Below, one piece after another: positions 1 to 6,983 of a DNA stretch of 10,990 nucleotides (positions are counted from its first letter, which is position 1; each line of letters starts with the position of its first letter). The notes under the pieces were generated by a model, which saw only the letters and a program-made list of their open reading frames with translations, was not told the DNA's origin and made no database searches. The stretch is from Devosia sp. (GTDB lineage: Bacteria > Pseudomonadota > Alphaproteobacteria > Rhizobiales > Devosiaceae). The translations under genes and the position numbers were made by a program. The stretch spans positions 1 to 10,990 of the forward strand of contig JAQGKH010000177.1 of the NCBI GenBank assembly GCA_028290225.1. Reading direction: 5' to 3'.

Positions 1-1729
1 CAGCCCAAGCGATCCTGATCGTGGCGGCGCTGGATCAATTCGTCGTCCGCTACGTGGAGGGTAATGGTGCGACTGGGGATATCGATCTCGATGGTATCGC
101 CTTCGCGCACGAGGCCGATCGTACCGCCTTCGGCCGCTTCAGGGGAAACGTGTCCGATGGAAAGGCCCGAGGTGCCGCCAGAGAACCGGCCATCGGTGAG
201 AAGCGCGCAGGCTTTGCCCAGCCCCTTGGATTTGAGGTAGCTGGTTGGATAAAGCATTTCCTGCATGCCTGGGCCACCGCGCGGGCCTTCATAGCGGATA
301 ACGATCACATCGCCTTCGCGGATCTCGTTGGACAGGATCGCCTTGACGGTTGCGTCCTGGGATTCGAACACGCGCGCCGGCCCGGTGAACTTGAGGATTG
401 ATTCATCCACACCAGCGGTTTTGACGATGCAGCCGTCGATGGCGATATTGCCCTTGAGAACAGCGAGGCCACCATCCTTGCTGAACGGCGTGTCGGCGGA
501 ACGGATGGCGCCATGTTGCCGGTCCAGGTCGAGTTCAGTCCAGCGGTTGGACTGCGAGAAGGCCTGGGTGGTGCGCACGCCGCCTGGAGCGGCCATGAAG
601 AAATTGCGCACGCTTTCCGAATTGGTGCGCGAAATGTCCCACTTGTCGAGGGCATCGCCCATGGTCGCGGAGTGGATGGTGGGTTCGGCGCGGTTGATCA
701 GATTGGCGCGATCGAGCTGGCCCAGGATCGACATGATGCCGCCGGCGCGGTGCACGTCCTCCATGTGGACATCGTTCTTGGCGGGCGCGACCTTGCACAA
801 GACCGGCACCTTGCGCGACAGCGCATCGATATTATCCATGGTGAAATCCACCCCACCTTCGTGGGCAGCGGCAAGGATGTGGAGCACGGTATTGGTGGAG
901 CCGCCCATGGCGATGTCGAGCGCCATGGCGTTCTCGAAGGCGGCCTTGGTGGCGATGGAGCGGGGCAGGGCGCTGGCGTCGTCCTGCTCGTACCAGCGGC
1001 GGGCCAGATCAACGATGAGGTGGCCTGCTTCCTGGAACAGGCGCTTGCGATCAGAATGCGTGGCGAGCGTCGAGCCGTTGCCCGGCAGCGACAGGCCGAG
1101 CGCTTCGGTGAGGCAGTTCATGGAATTGGCAGTGAACATGCCCGAGCAGGAGCCACAGGTGGGGCAGGCGGCTTCTTCAACGCTGGCAATCTCGGCGTCG
1201 CTGTATTGCTCGTCAGCGGCCATCACCATTGCATCGACAAGATCAAGCGCCTGCAGCTTGCCCTTGAGCAAGGTCTTGCCCGCTTCCATCGGGCCGCCGG
1301 AAACGAAGACCACGGGAATGTTGATGCGCATGGCGGCCATCAGCATGCCGGGGTGATCTTGTCGCAATTGGAAATGCAGACCATGGCATCGGCGCAGTGC
1401 GCATTGACCATGTACTCCACGCTATCGGCGATCAGGTCGCGCGAGGGCAGCGAATAAAGCATCCCATCATGGCCCATGGCGATGCCGTCATCGACTGCGA
1501 TGGTGTTGAATTCCTTGGCGACGCCCCCGGCCACCTCGATCTCGCGCGCAACCAGTTGGCCGAGATCCTTGAGATGGACATGGCCTGGGACGAACTGGGT
1601 GAAGCTGTTGACTACCGCGATGATGGGCTTGCCGAAGTCGCCATCCTTCATGCCGGTGGCGCGCCACAAGCTGCGCGCGCCGGCCATGTTGCGGCCATGG
1701 GTAGTCGTGCGGGAACGATAAGCGGGCAT
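1..1729 (-). pseudogene. ilvD: Dihydroxy-acid dehydratase, frameshifted, 3' end outside window
   Basis: IlvD dehydrates 2,3-dihydroxy-isovalerate and 2,3-dihydroxy-3-methylvalerate to the 2-keto acids that give valine, leucine and isoleucine. It is a cytoplasmic iron-sulfur, Mg-dependent enzyme. The ATG at 1729 starts MPAYRSRTTTHGRNMAG, the family's usual N-terminus, with GAGG at 1739-1742 nine bases upstream. The frame then runs through FTQFVPGH, DDGIAMGH and CISNCDK. At about 1348 one base is missing: CDKITP is followed by A, C and a TGA at 1340-1342, giving a 129-residue product. After adding one base, the reading continues as GMLMAAMRINIPVVFVSGGPMEAG and stays open to the left edge. It includes CPTCGSCSGMF (near 1145-1170) and the second signature TDGRFSGGTSG (near 165-200). 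About 576 codons lie here against about 616 in E. coli, so only the C-terminus is outside. Identity is certain. Whether the lesion is real or a sequencing error cannot be told from here; loss of a base beside a C/G run is typical of error. Confidence 0.9.
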
Positions 1730-1742
1730 GATCACGATCCTC

Positions 1743-1776
1743 GGAAGCTGCGCCGGTTCGCCACCGGCGCTTTTCC
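1743..1776 (-). promoter_or_regulatory. Hairpin in the ilvD leader abutting the ribosome binding site
   Basis: The arms at 1750-1757 and 1763-1770 (GCGCCGGT / ACCGGCGC) form a perfect 8-bp stem with a 5-base loop. Across a small internal loop, four more pairs (GGAA at 1743-1746 with TTCC at 1773-1776) extend it. On the ilvD mRNA the base of the stem touches the GAGG ribosome binding site at 1739-1742. It could affect ribosome access, but that role is inferred. On the plus strand the stem is followed by TTTT, but no gene arrives from that side. Confidence 0.45.
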
Positions 1777-1778
1777 GC

Positions 1779-1807
1779 TTCTTAGACCCATTCCAAGACG
1801 GGATCAA
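1779..1807 (-). promoter_or_regulatory. Candidate ilvD promoter
   Basis: Read on the minus strand, TTGATC (1802-1807) and TAAGAA (1779-1784) are 17 bases apart, the ideal spacing for a housekeeping sigma factor. The -35 match is fair and the -10 match is poor (3 of 6). It would place the start of transcription just before the leader hairpin, and the GTAC repeat just upstream of the -35 box. This is a weak call based on position and spacing. Confidence 0.28.
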
Positions 1808-1815
1808 GGCAAAGC

Positions 1816-1834
1816 GTACCGTACGGTACGGTAC
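1816..1834. promoter_or_regulatory. GTAC repeat with 14-bp perfect palindrome, candidate operator
   Basis: GTAC occurs four times in a row, starting at 1816, 1821, 1826 and 1831, so with a period of 5 bases. The first 14 bases (1816-1829, GTACCGTACGGTAC) are a perfect palindrome. The element lies 87-105 bases upstream of the ilvD start, directly above the candidate -35 box. Palindromes of this size and composition resemble operators of TetR-family regulators. That assignment is inference, and no regulator gene is present in the window. Confidence 0.45.
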
Positions 1835-1842
1835 TATCGCTG

Positions 1843-1885
1843 GCCCGGCGTGAAGCCGCCGGGCAGGACGGTCAATCCTGCCGGC
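1843..1885 (-). other. Two overlapping, mutually exclusive hairpins after the small secreted-protein gene
   Basis: One stem pairs 1843-1850 with 1857-1864 (GCCCGGCG / CGCCGGGC, 6-base loop). The other pairs 1864-1868 and 1858-1862 with 1876-1885 (10 pairs, one bulged G, 7-base loop). They share bases 1858-1864, so only one can form fully at a time. They lie 30-70 bases after the stop of the upstream minus-strand gene. Neither is followed by a U-run, so a classical intrinsic terminator is not supported. Weakening of read-through into ilvD is possible. Confidence 0.4.
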
Positions 1886-1914
1886 ATCAGCTGCATCTGG
1901 ATCGCTGGATCAGC

Positions 1915-2361
1915 TCAATTGGTGATGCGGGTAATCGCCCAGAAGGTCTCGTCGCAGCTATCGTTGGTGCAGATATTGGCCATCCAGAGTGCACCATCGG
2001 CAAAGCCTACGCCCTCACTGGTGACAATCAGATCGGCGTAATCTTGGCTGGCCAGCGCTTCGCGGGTTTGTTCGGTCACCAGAGCGTCGAAATTGTCGAT
2101 CAGGTCTGCCGGCTCGAAGATGTCGTAGAGTTCGCCATTGGCTGCCACCTCGAAAGGGTAACTGGCAAGTTCGGCCATGCCACTGGCCGGGTCACCCAAC
2201 AGGAACGCGTCCTGCAAGGCGCCGAACGCCTCGCCGAACCCTTCGGCATCGCCCTGGATGGTTTCGATCTGCTCAAAGACGTCTTCCTCGCTTTGAGCAA
2301 AAGCGGAACCAGCAACAAGCTGGGTCAATGCAAAGGCAAGAAACAGGGAGGTAGCGCGCAT
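1915..2361 (-). CDS. Small secreted (periplasmic) protein of unknown function
   Basis: I do not recognise a named family. The 148-residue protein starts at ATG 2361, chosen because GAGG lies six bases upstream; a TTG at 2373 in the same frame would overlap that ribosome binding site. Residues 1-22 form a signal peptide: Arg2, a hydrophobic stretch at about 4-18, and a likely cleavage after Ala-Phe-Ala (20-22). The mature part is acidic, with no further membrane segment. Near the C-terminus Cys131 and Cys136 (CTNDSC) could form a disulfide in the periplasm, followed by a Trp-rich end (FWAITRITN). Similar C-terminal patterns occur in short hypothetical proteins of Hyphomicrobiales, as far as I recall. 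It starts 44 bases after the ubiG stop on the same strand, so co-transcription with ubiG is likely. Nothing in the sequence shows a catalytic motif. Confidence 0.8.
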   Translation of the reverse strand: MRATSLFLAFALTQLVAGSAFAQSEEDVFEQIETIQGDAEGFGEAFGALQDAFLLGDPASGMAELASYPFEVAANGELYDIFEPADLIDNFDALVTEQTREALASQDYADLIVTSEGVGFADGALWMANICTNDSCDETFWAITRITN

Positions 2362-2405
2362 GAGGTTCCTCAAGGGGTTGCAGCAGGCAGACGATTACTG
2401 GCTGG

Positions 2406-3143
2406 CTATGCCGGGCGTTCGGCCAGGATCATGTAGTTTACCCCCATGTCGCGCGAGCGGCGCCACTCGTCGCCAATGGGGTGGTAAACCACGCCGGTTT
2501 CGTCCGTGACCCGTAGTCCATTGCGCGTGATCAAGGTCCGGATTTCCTCAGGCGTCAGGAACTTTTTCCAGTCATGGGTGCCGCGGGGCAGCCAGCCCAG
2601 CACATATTCGGCGCCAAACACCGCGAGCGCATAGGCGCGGGCGGTACGGTTGATGGTTGCGGTCAGCATCATGCCGCCCGGCGCGACCAGATCCGCGCAA
2701 CTCTTCATGTAGAGCGGGACATTGTCGACATGCTCGACCACTTCCATGTTGAGCACCATGTCAAACCTGGCGCCCTCGGCCACAAGGGCCTCACTCGTGG
2801 TCGCGCGGTAATCCACATCGATGCCAGACTGCTCGGCATGCAGCTTGGCGATGGCGATATTGCGCTCGGCCGCGTCAATCCCCGTGACGCTTGCTCCCAA
2901 GCGCGCCAGCGGTTCGCAAAGCAGGCCACCGCCGCAGCCAACGTCGAGGATGCGCAGCCCCTCAAAGGGACGGATCAAGGTGCCGTCGCGCCCGTAATGG
3001 GAAAGCAGGTGCTGGCGGATGTAGCCCAATCGCACCGGGTTGAATTTGTGGATAGGCTTGAACTTGCCGTTGGGGCTCCACCATTCCTCAGCCATCGCGG
3101 TGAATTTGGCGACCTCGGCAGTGTTGATGGTGGTTTGGGTCAT
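2406..3143 (-). CDS. ubiG: Ubiquinone biosynthesis O-methyltransferase UbiG
   Basis: UbiG is a SAM-dependent enzyme that makes both O-methylations of the ubiquinone ring, acting at the inner face of the cytoplasmic membrane. The protein has 245 residues, the family's normal size. The N-terminus (TTINTAEVAKFTAMAEEWW, then NGKFKPIHKFNPVRLGYI) is diagnostic of UbiG. The class I methyltransferase core follows: LDVGCGGG at 66-73 (motif I), Asp90 in GID for the SAM ribose, and NMEVVEHV at 132-139. The C-terminal WLPRGTHDWKKF stretch is also characteristic. ATG 3143 has GGAG six bases upstream. It is transcribed away from lysC across a 210-base gap and is probably first in a minus-strand unit with the small secreted-protein gene. 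Confidence 0.95.
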   Translation of the reverse strand: MTQTTINTAEVAKFTAMAEEWWSPNGKFKPIHKFNPVRLGYIRQHLLSHYGRDGTLIRPFEGLRILDVGCGGGLLCEPLARLGASVTGIDAAERNIAIAKLHAEQSGIDVDYRATTSEALVAEGARFDMVLNMEVVEHVDNVPLYMKSCADLVAPGGMMLTATINRTARAYALAVFGAEYVLGWLPRGTHDWKKFLTPEEIRTLITRNGLRVTDETGVVYHPIGDEWRRSRDMGVNYMILAERPA

Positions 3144-3163
3144 GGCTGGCTCCGCTTTGACCT

Positions 3164-3193
3164 CATATGCCCTGCCAGAGATGGTCGAAGCAA
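3164..3193 (-). promoter_or_regulatory. Candidate ubiG promoter
   Basis: On the minus strand TTGCTT (3188-3193) and CATATG (3164-3169) are 18 bases apart and end 20 bases before the ubiG start, which fits a short leader. The matches to the sigma-70 consensus are partial. I see no convincing plus-strand promoter for lysC in the same gap (3144-3353), and no riboswitch-like structure. Confidence 0.25.
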
Positions 3194-3353
3194 GGCCGGA
3201 GCATTACCCTTGCCGTTGCCCTGCTGCCTGGCCGAGAAGGCGATCTTGGGCTCTGTCGGGCATGAGCGTGGTTGCTTGCGCCTTCCCTTTGTGGCATGTC
3301 CGCGCCCAATCAAGAAGCGTACCGCCGGGTTCGGCATAGTCTCGGGGATCCCA

Positions 3354-4619
3354 TTGGCCCGCATCGTCGTCAAGTTCGGTGGCACTTCCGTTGCCAATGT
3401 GGAGCGCATTCGCCAAGCCGCCCGCCATGTCAAACGCGAGGTGGATGCAGGCCACCAGGTTTGCGTGGTGGTTTCGGCCATGTCGGGCAAGACCAATGAA
3501 CTGGTGGGCTGGGTCAGCGAAGCCTCCAAGCTTCACGATGCGCGCGAATATGATGCAGTGGTGGCCTCAGGCGAGCAGGTCACGGCTGGTTTGATGGCGA
3601 TCGTGCTGGCCGAGATGGGCGTGCCCTCCCGCTCGTTCGCGGGTTGGCAGGTGCCGATCCAAACCGATGATGCGCATGGCGCCGCCCGCATCGTCGGCAT
3701 CGATCCGGCACGGCTGGAATCTTACCTGGCCGACGGCGTGGTGCCCGTGATTACTGGCTTCCAGGGGATTTCGCCGCGCGGCCGAATCACGACGCTGGGA
3801 CGAGGTGGCTCGGATACGAGCGCCGTTGCCGTAGCAGCCGCCGTGAAAGCCGATCGCTGTGATATCTATACGGATGTGGACGGTGTTTACACGACCGATC
3901 CGCGCATCGTTCCCAAGGCGCAGCGGCTTAGCAAGATCTCGTTTGAAGAAATGCTCGAGATGGCATCGCTGGGCGCCAAGGTGCTGATGATCCGCTCGGT
4001 TGAGATGGCCATGGCGCACAAGGTGCGGCTGCTGGTGCGTTCGACATTCGATGACCCCGACGCGCCGCAGCTGGCGCCCGATGGCACGCCGGGGGTGCCG
4101 GGCACGCTTGTTTGCGATGAGGATGAGATAGTGGAAAAGCAGATCGTTTCGGGCGTGACGCTCGCCAAGGCGGAGGCCAAGATCACCCTCCGGGACGTCA
4201 AGGATCGCCCGGGCGTGGCAGCCGCCATTTTCGGGGCGCTGGCGGACGAAGGAATCGTGGTCGACATGATCGTCCAGAACATCTCGGACGATGGCGCGAC
4301 CACCGATATCACCTTCACTGTTCCCGACAGCGAGTACGACAAGGCAGTCAAGACGCTCGAAAATGCCGGTGAGCGGATCGCCTATGCCAAGGTTTCCGGC
4401 TCCAAGGGGGGTGCGAAGATTTCGGTGATCGGCGTCGGCATGCGTTCACACGCCGGCGTGGCCTCGTCCATGTTCAAGGCCCTTGCCGATAAGGGCATCA
4501 ACATCCAGCTGATCACCACTTCCGAGATCAAGACCTCGGTGTTGATCGACGAGCAATATGCCGAGCTTGCGGTTCGGGCGCTCCATACGTATTACGGTTT
4601 GGACAAGAAGGACGCCTGA
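3354..4619 (+). CDS. lysC: Aspartate kinase (aspartokinase), LysC type
   Basis: LysC phosphorylates aspartate, the first step toward lysine (and diaminopimelate for the cell wall), threonine, methionine and isoleucine. With start TTG 3354 (GGGGA five bases upstream) the protein has 421 residues and begins MARIVVKFGGTSVA, the family's usual N-terminus and nucleotide-site motif. The kinase domain covers about 1-245, with GRGGSDTSAVA, IYTDVDGVYTTDPRIV and the SFEEMLEMASLGAKVL stretch. Two ACT domains follow at about 264-340 (RPGVAAAIF, QNISDDGATTDITFTV) and 345-415 (ITTSEIKTSVLID). These resemble the Corynebacterium-type enzyme inhibited jointly by lysine and threonine, so feedback control is likely. 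The open frame continues 5' to 2574, but that part is antisense to ubiG and lacks family similarity. A possible internal start at 4131 could make a separate regulatory subunit. ptsP follows after 63 bases. Confidence 0.95.
   Translation: MARIVVKFGGTSVANVERIRQAARHVKREVDAGHQVCVVVSAMSGKTNELVGWVSEASKLHDAREYDAVVASGEQVTAGLMAIVLAEMGVPSRSFAGWQVPIQTDDAHGAARIVGIDPARLESYLADGVVPVITGFQGISPRGRITTLGRGGSDTSAVAVAAAVKADRCDIYTDVDGVYTTDPRIVPKAQRLSKISFEEMLEMASLGAKVLMIRSVEMAMAHKVRLLVRSTFDDPDAPQLAPDGTPGVPGTLVCDEDEIVEKQIVSGVTLAKAEAKITLRDVKDRPGVAAAIFGALADEGIVVDMIVQNISDDGATTDITFTVPDSEYDKAVKTLENAGERIAYAKVSGSKGGAKISVIGVGMRSHAGVASSMFKALADKGINIQLITTSEIKTSVLIDEQYAELAVRALHTYYGLDKKDA
4119..4133 (+). promoter_or_regulatory. 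Candidate internal ribosome binding site and GTG start for a lysC beta subunit
   Basis: GAGG at 4119-4122 lies eight bases before an in-frame GTG at 4131 (codon 260 of lysC). Starting there gives a 162-residue protein made of the two ACT domains. In Corynebacterium glutamicum and Bacillus subtilis one lysC gene makes alpha and beta subunits from such an internal start. The Corynebacterium beta N-terminus (MEEAVLTGV, from memory) aligns with VEKQIVSGV here. This is suggestive only. Confidence 0.3.
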
Positions 4620-4682
4620 GGCCACCGAGGAGGTCTCGGCCGCTCCTGCAAGAGGGGGGCGGCTTGGGGCCGCCGGGCGAAT

Positions 4683-6950
4683 ATGGGCAACTCCATTGGC
4701 GGGCCACGCGTGCTGCTACGGCAATTGCGCGCCTGCATGGCTGAGCCGCTCGCCAGCCAGGAACGCCTCGACAAGATCGTTTCGCTGATCGCCGAGAACA
4801 TGCGAGCCGATGTGTGCTCGTTTTATGTGTTGCGCGACGATGGCGCGCTGGAGCTGTTTGCCACCAAGGGGCTGGCGGCCGAATCGGTTCACATGACGAC
4901 GCTGCGCCTCGGCGAGGGCCTGGTGGGCTTGATTGCGGCACAGGCCGAGCCACTCAGCCTTGATGATGCACCGAGCCATCCGGGTTTTGCTTATCGTCCT
5001 GAAACGGGCGAAGATCCGTATTATGCGTTCCTGGGCGTTCCGGTGCTGAGGGCCGGGCAAACGCTGGGGGTGCTGGTGGTGCAGAATGCCGAGCGCCGGC
5101 ATTATGGCGAGGATGAAACCGAAGCCATGCTCACCACGGCCACGATCCTGGCCGAAATGATTGCTACCTCCGATTTCGACAATCTGATCAAGCCAGGATC
5201 GGATATCGATCTGAGGCGGCCGCGCATGTTCAATGGAGTCAGTCTGACCGAAGGGGTGGCCCTGGGCACCGTGGTGCTGCACGACCCCCGCGTCGTGGTG
5301 ACCAACTTCATCGCCGAGGACACCGAGCAGGAGCAAAGGCGGCTGGAGCAGGCGCTGGAGCAGATGCGGGTGTCCATCGACGCCATGCTCGACCATGGCG
5401 ACATGCAACCCAGTTCGGATCACCGCGAGATCCTTGAAACCTACCGCATGTTCGCCAATGACCGGGGCTGGGTGCACCGGCTTTCGGAAGCCATCAACAA
5501 CGGCCTGTCGGCAGAAGCGGCGGTGGAGCGGGTGCAGAATGATACCCGGGCGCGCATGATGCGCCAGACCGACCCCTATATCCGCGATCGACTGCACGAT
5601 CTCGACGACCTGGCCAACCGCCTGCTGCGGGTGCTGACCGGGGACGGCCTTGCCCTGGGGGGCAAGGAGCTGCCGGACAATACCATTCTGGTGGCGCGCA
5701 ATATGGGGCCTGCGGAACTGCTGGAATACGACCGCACGAAGCTGCGGGGGCTGGTGCTCGAGGAGGGCGGCGCGACGGCGCATGTGGCCATCGTGGCCCG
5801 TTCGCTCGGGGTGGTGGCGGTGGGGCAGGCGCAGTCGATCGTGTCCATGTGCGAAACGGGGGACGACATCATCATCGATGGCCCGGCCGGGGCTGTCTAC
5901 CTGCGCCCGACGCCCGATATCGAGCAGGCCTATATCGACAAGGTGCGCGTTTCTGCGCGGCGGCGGGCCCATTATGCGGCGCTGCGCGACAAGCCCTCGA
6001 TTACCAGGGACGGGGTGGAAATCACCCTGCTGCATAATTCGGGCCTGGTTGCCGACCTGCCGATGCTGGACGAGACCGGCGCCGCGGGCGTTGGACTGTT
6101 CCGCACCGAATTGCAGTTCATGATCGCTTCCAAGCTGCCGCGTTTGCAGGAGCAGGTTGAACTTTATGCCCAGGCGATGGCAATCGCCGGTGAGCGTCCG
6201 GTGGTGTTCCGGCTCCTCGATATCGGGGGCGACAAGGTTATTCCCTATATGCGCTCCATGGCCGAGGAAAATCCCGCCATGGGGTATCGCTCGATCCGGC
6301 TCGGCCTGGACCGACCGGGCTTGCTGCGCACCCAGGTGCGCGCGCTGCTGATGGCCGCCGACGGACGCCCGCTCAAGATCCTCGTGCCCATGGTGACCGA
6401 GACTTTCGAGTTCAGGCAGGTGCGCATGGTCGTGCATCGCGAGGTCGACCGGCTGGGTCGGGCTGGAAAGCCCACCCCATCGCGCCTGGAGCTCGGGGCA
6501 ATGGTGGAAGTTCCCTCCTTGCTGTTCGAGCTCGATCAGTTGCTGCCCGAGGCCGATTTCGTCTCCATCGGCTCCAATGATCTGGTGCAGTTCCTCACCG
6601 CGTCGGACCGGGGTAATCCGCGGGTCGCCAAGAATTATGATCCGGTTGGGCTGCCCCGGCTGCGGGCTATCCGCACGGTGGTCGACGCGGCGCGGCGGCA
6701 CAATATTCCCGTCACCATGTGCGGCGAACTTGCCGGCAAGCCGGTGGAAGCGCTGGCCTTGCTCGCGATCGGCATGACCCGCCTGTCCATGGGGCCGGCC
6801 TCCATCGGGCCGATCAAGGAAATGGTGCGGCACGTGGATCTCAAGCCCATCCGGATGTCCGTCGCAGCGGCACTCAGCGATGGTGCTGAGGGAATTGTGA
6901 TCCGCGAGTTGCTCAAGGAGTGGATCGACAAGCAGAACCTGCCAGTGTAA
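4683..6950 (+). CDS. ptsP: Phosphoenolpyruvate-protein phosphotransferase of the nitrogen PTS (EI-Ntr)
   Basis: PtsP takes phosphate from phosphoenolpyruvate and passes it to NPr and then EIIA-Ntr, a cytoplasmic regulatory relay that senses nitrogen status and does not transport sugar. The protein has 755 residues. A GAF domain spans about 25-170 and distinguishes it from the sugar enzyme I. An NPr-binding helical domain follows at about 185-325. The phosphohistidine domain carries GGATAHVAIVARSLG with active-site His367. The PEP-binding barrel contains GLFRTELQFM, RLLDIGGDK, GAMVEVPS, SIGSNDLVQ and active-site Cys680 in MCGELAGKP, so all key parts are present. ATG 4683 begins MGNSIGGPRVLLRQLR, matching rhizobial homologues, though its ribosome binding site (GGGCGA) is weak. 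In Sinorhizobium and Caulobacter, glutamine binding to the GAF domain inhibits autophosphorylation, which probably applies here. NPr and EIIA-Ntr genes are not in the window. Confidence 0.95.
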   Translation: MGNSIGGPRVLLRQLRACMAEPLASQERLDKIVSLIAENMRADVCSFYVLRDDGALELFATKGLAAESVHMTTLRLGEGLVGLIAAQAEPLSLDDAPSHPGFAYRPETGEDPYYAFLGVPVLRAGQTLGVLVVQNAERRHYGEDETEAMLTTATILAEMIATSDFDNLIKPGSDIDLRRPRMFNGVSLTEGVALGTVVLHDPRVVVTNFIAEDTEQEQRRLEQALEQMRVSIDAMLDHGDMQPSSDHREILETYRMFANDRGWVHRLSEAINNGLSAEAAVERVQNDTRARMMRQTDPYIRDRLHDLDDLANRLLRVLTGDGLALGGKELPDNTILVARNMGPAELLEYDRTKLRGLVLEEGGATAHVAIVARSLGVVAVGQAQSIVSMCETGDDIIIDGPAGAVYLRPTPDIEQAYIDKVRVSARRRAHYAALRDKPSITRDGVEITLLHNSGLVADLPMLDETGAAGVGLFRTELQFMIASKLPRLQEQVELYAQAMAIAGERPVVFRLLDIGGDKVIPYMRSMAEENPAMGYRSIRLGLDRPGLLRTQVRALLMAADGRPLKILVPMVTETFEFRQVRMVVHREVDRLGRAGKPTPSRLELGAMVEVPSLLFELDQLLPEADFVSIGSNDLVQFLTASDRGNPRVAKNYDPVGLPRLRAIRTVVDAARRHNIPVTMCGELAGKPVEALALLAIGMTRLSMGPASIGPIKEMVRHVDLKPIRMSVAAALSDGAEGIVIRELLKEWIDKQNLPV

Positions 6951-6983
6951 CGGGCAGGCTGTCGCCACCATCCGCGGACTACC

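Noticed and set aside
328..1457. Two long plus-strand open frames across ilvD
   Set aside because: They are antisense to ilvD motifs that are clearly conserved, and neither has family similarity.
1750..1774. GC stem followed by TTTT on the plus strand, considered as a plus-strand terminator
   Set aside because: No plus-strand gene ends here, and the T-run is only four long. It is better viewed as part of the minus-strand ilvD leader.
2574..3353. A 260-codon in-frame extension upstream of lysC
   Set aside because: It runs antisense to ubiG and through the intergenic gap. Aspartokinases start at the equivalent of TTG 3354, which has its own ribosome binding site.
4639..4663. Stem of 8 pairs between lysC and ptsP considered as a terminator
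   Set aside because: It includes a G-U pair and is followed by TTGGGGCC, not a T-run. Transcription probably reads through into ptsP.
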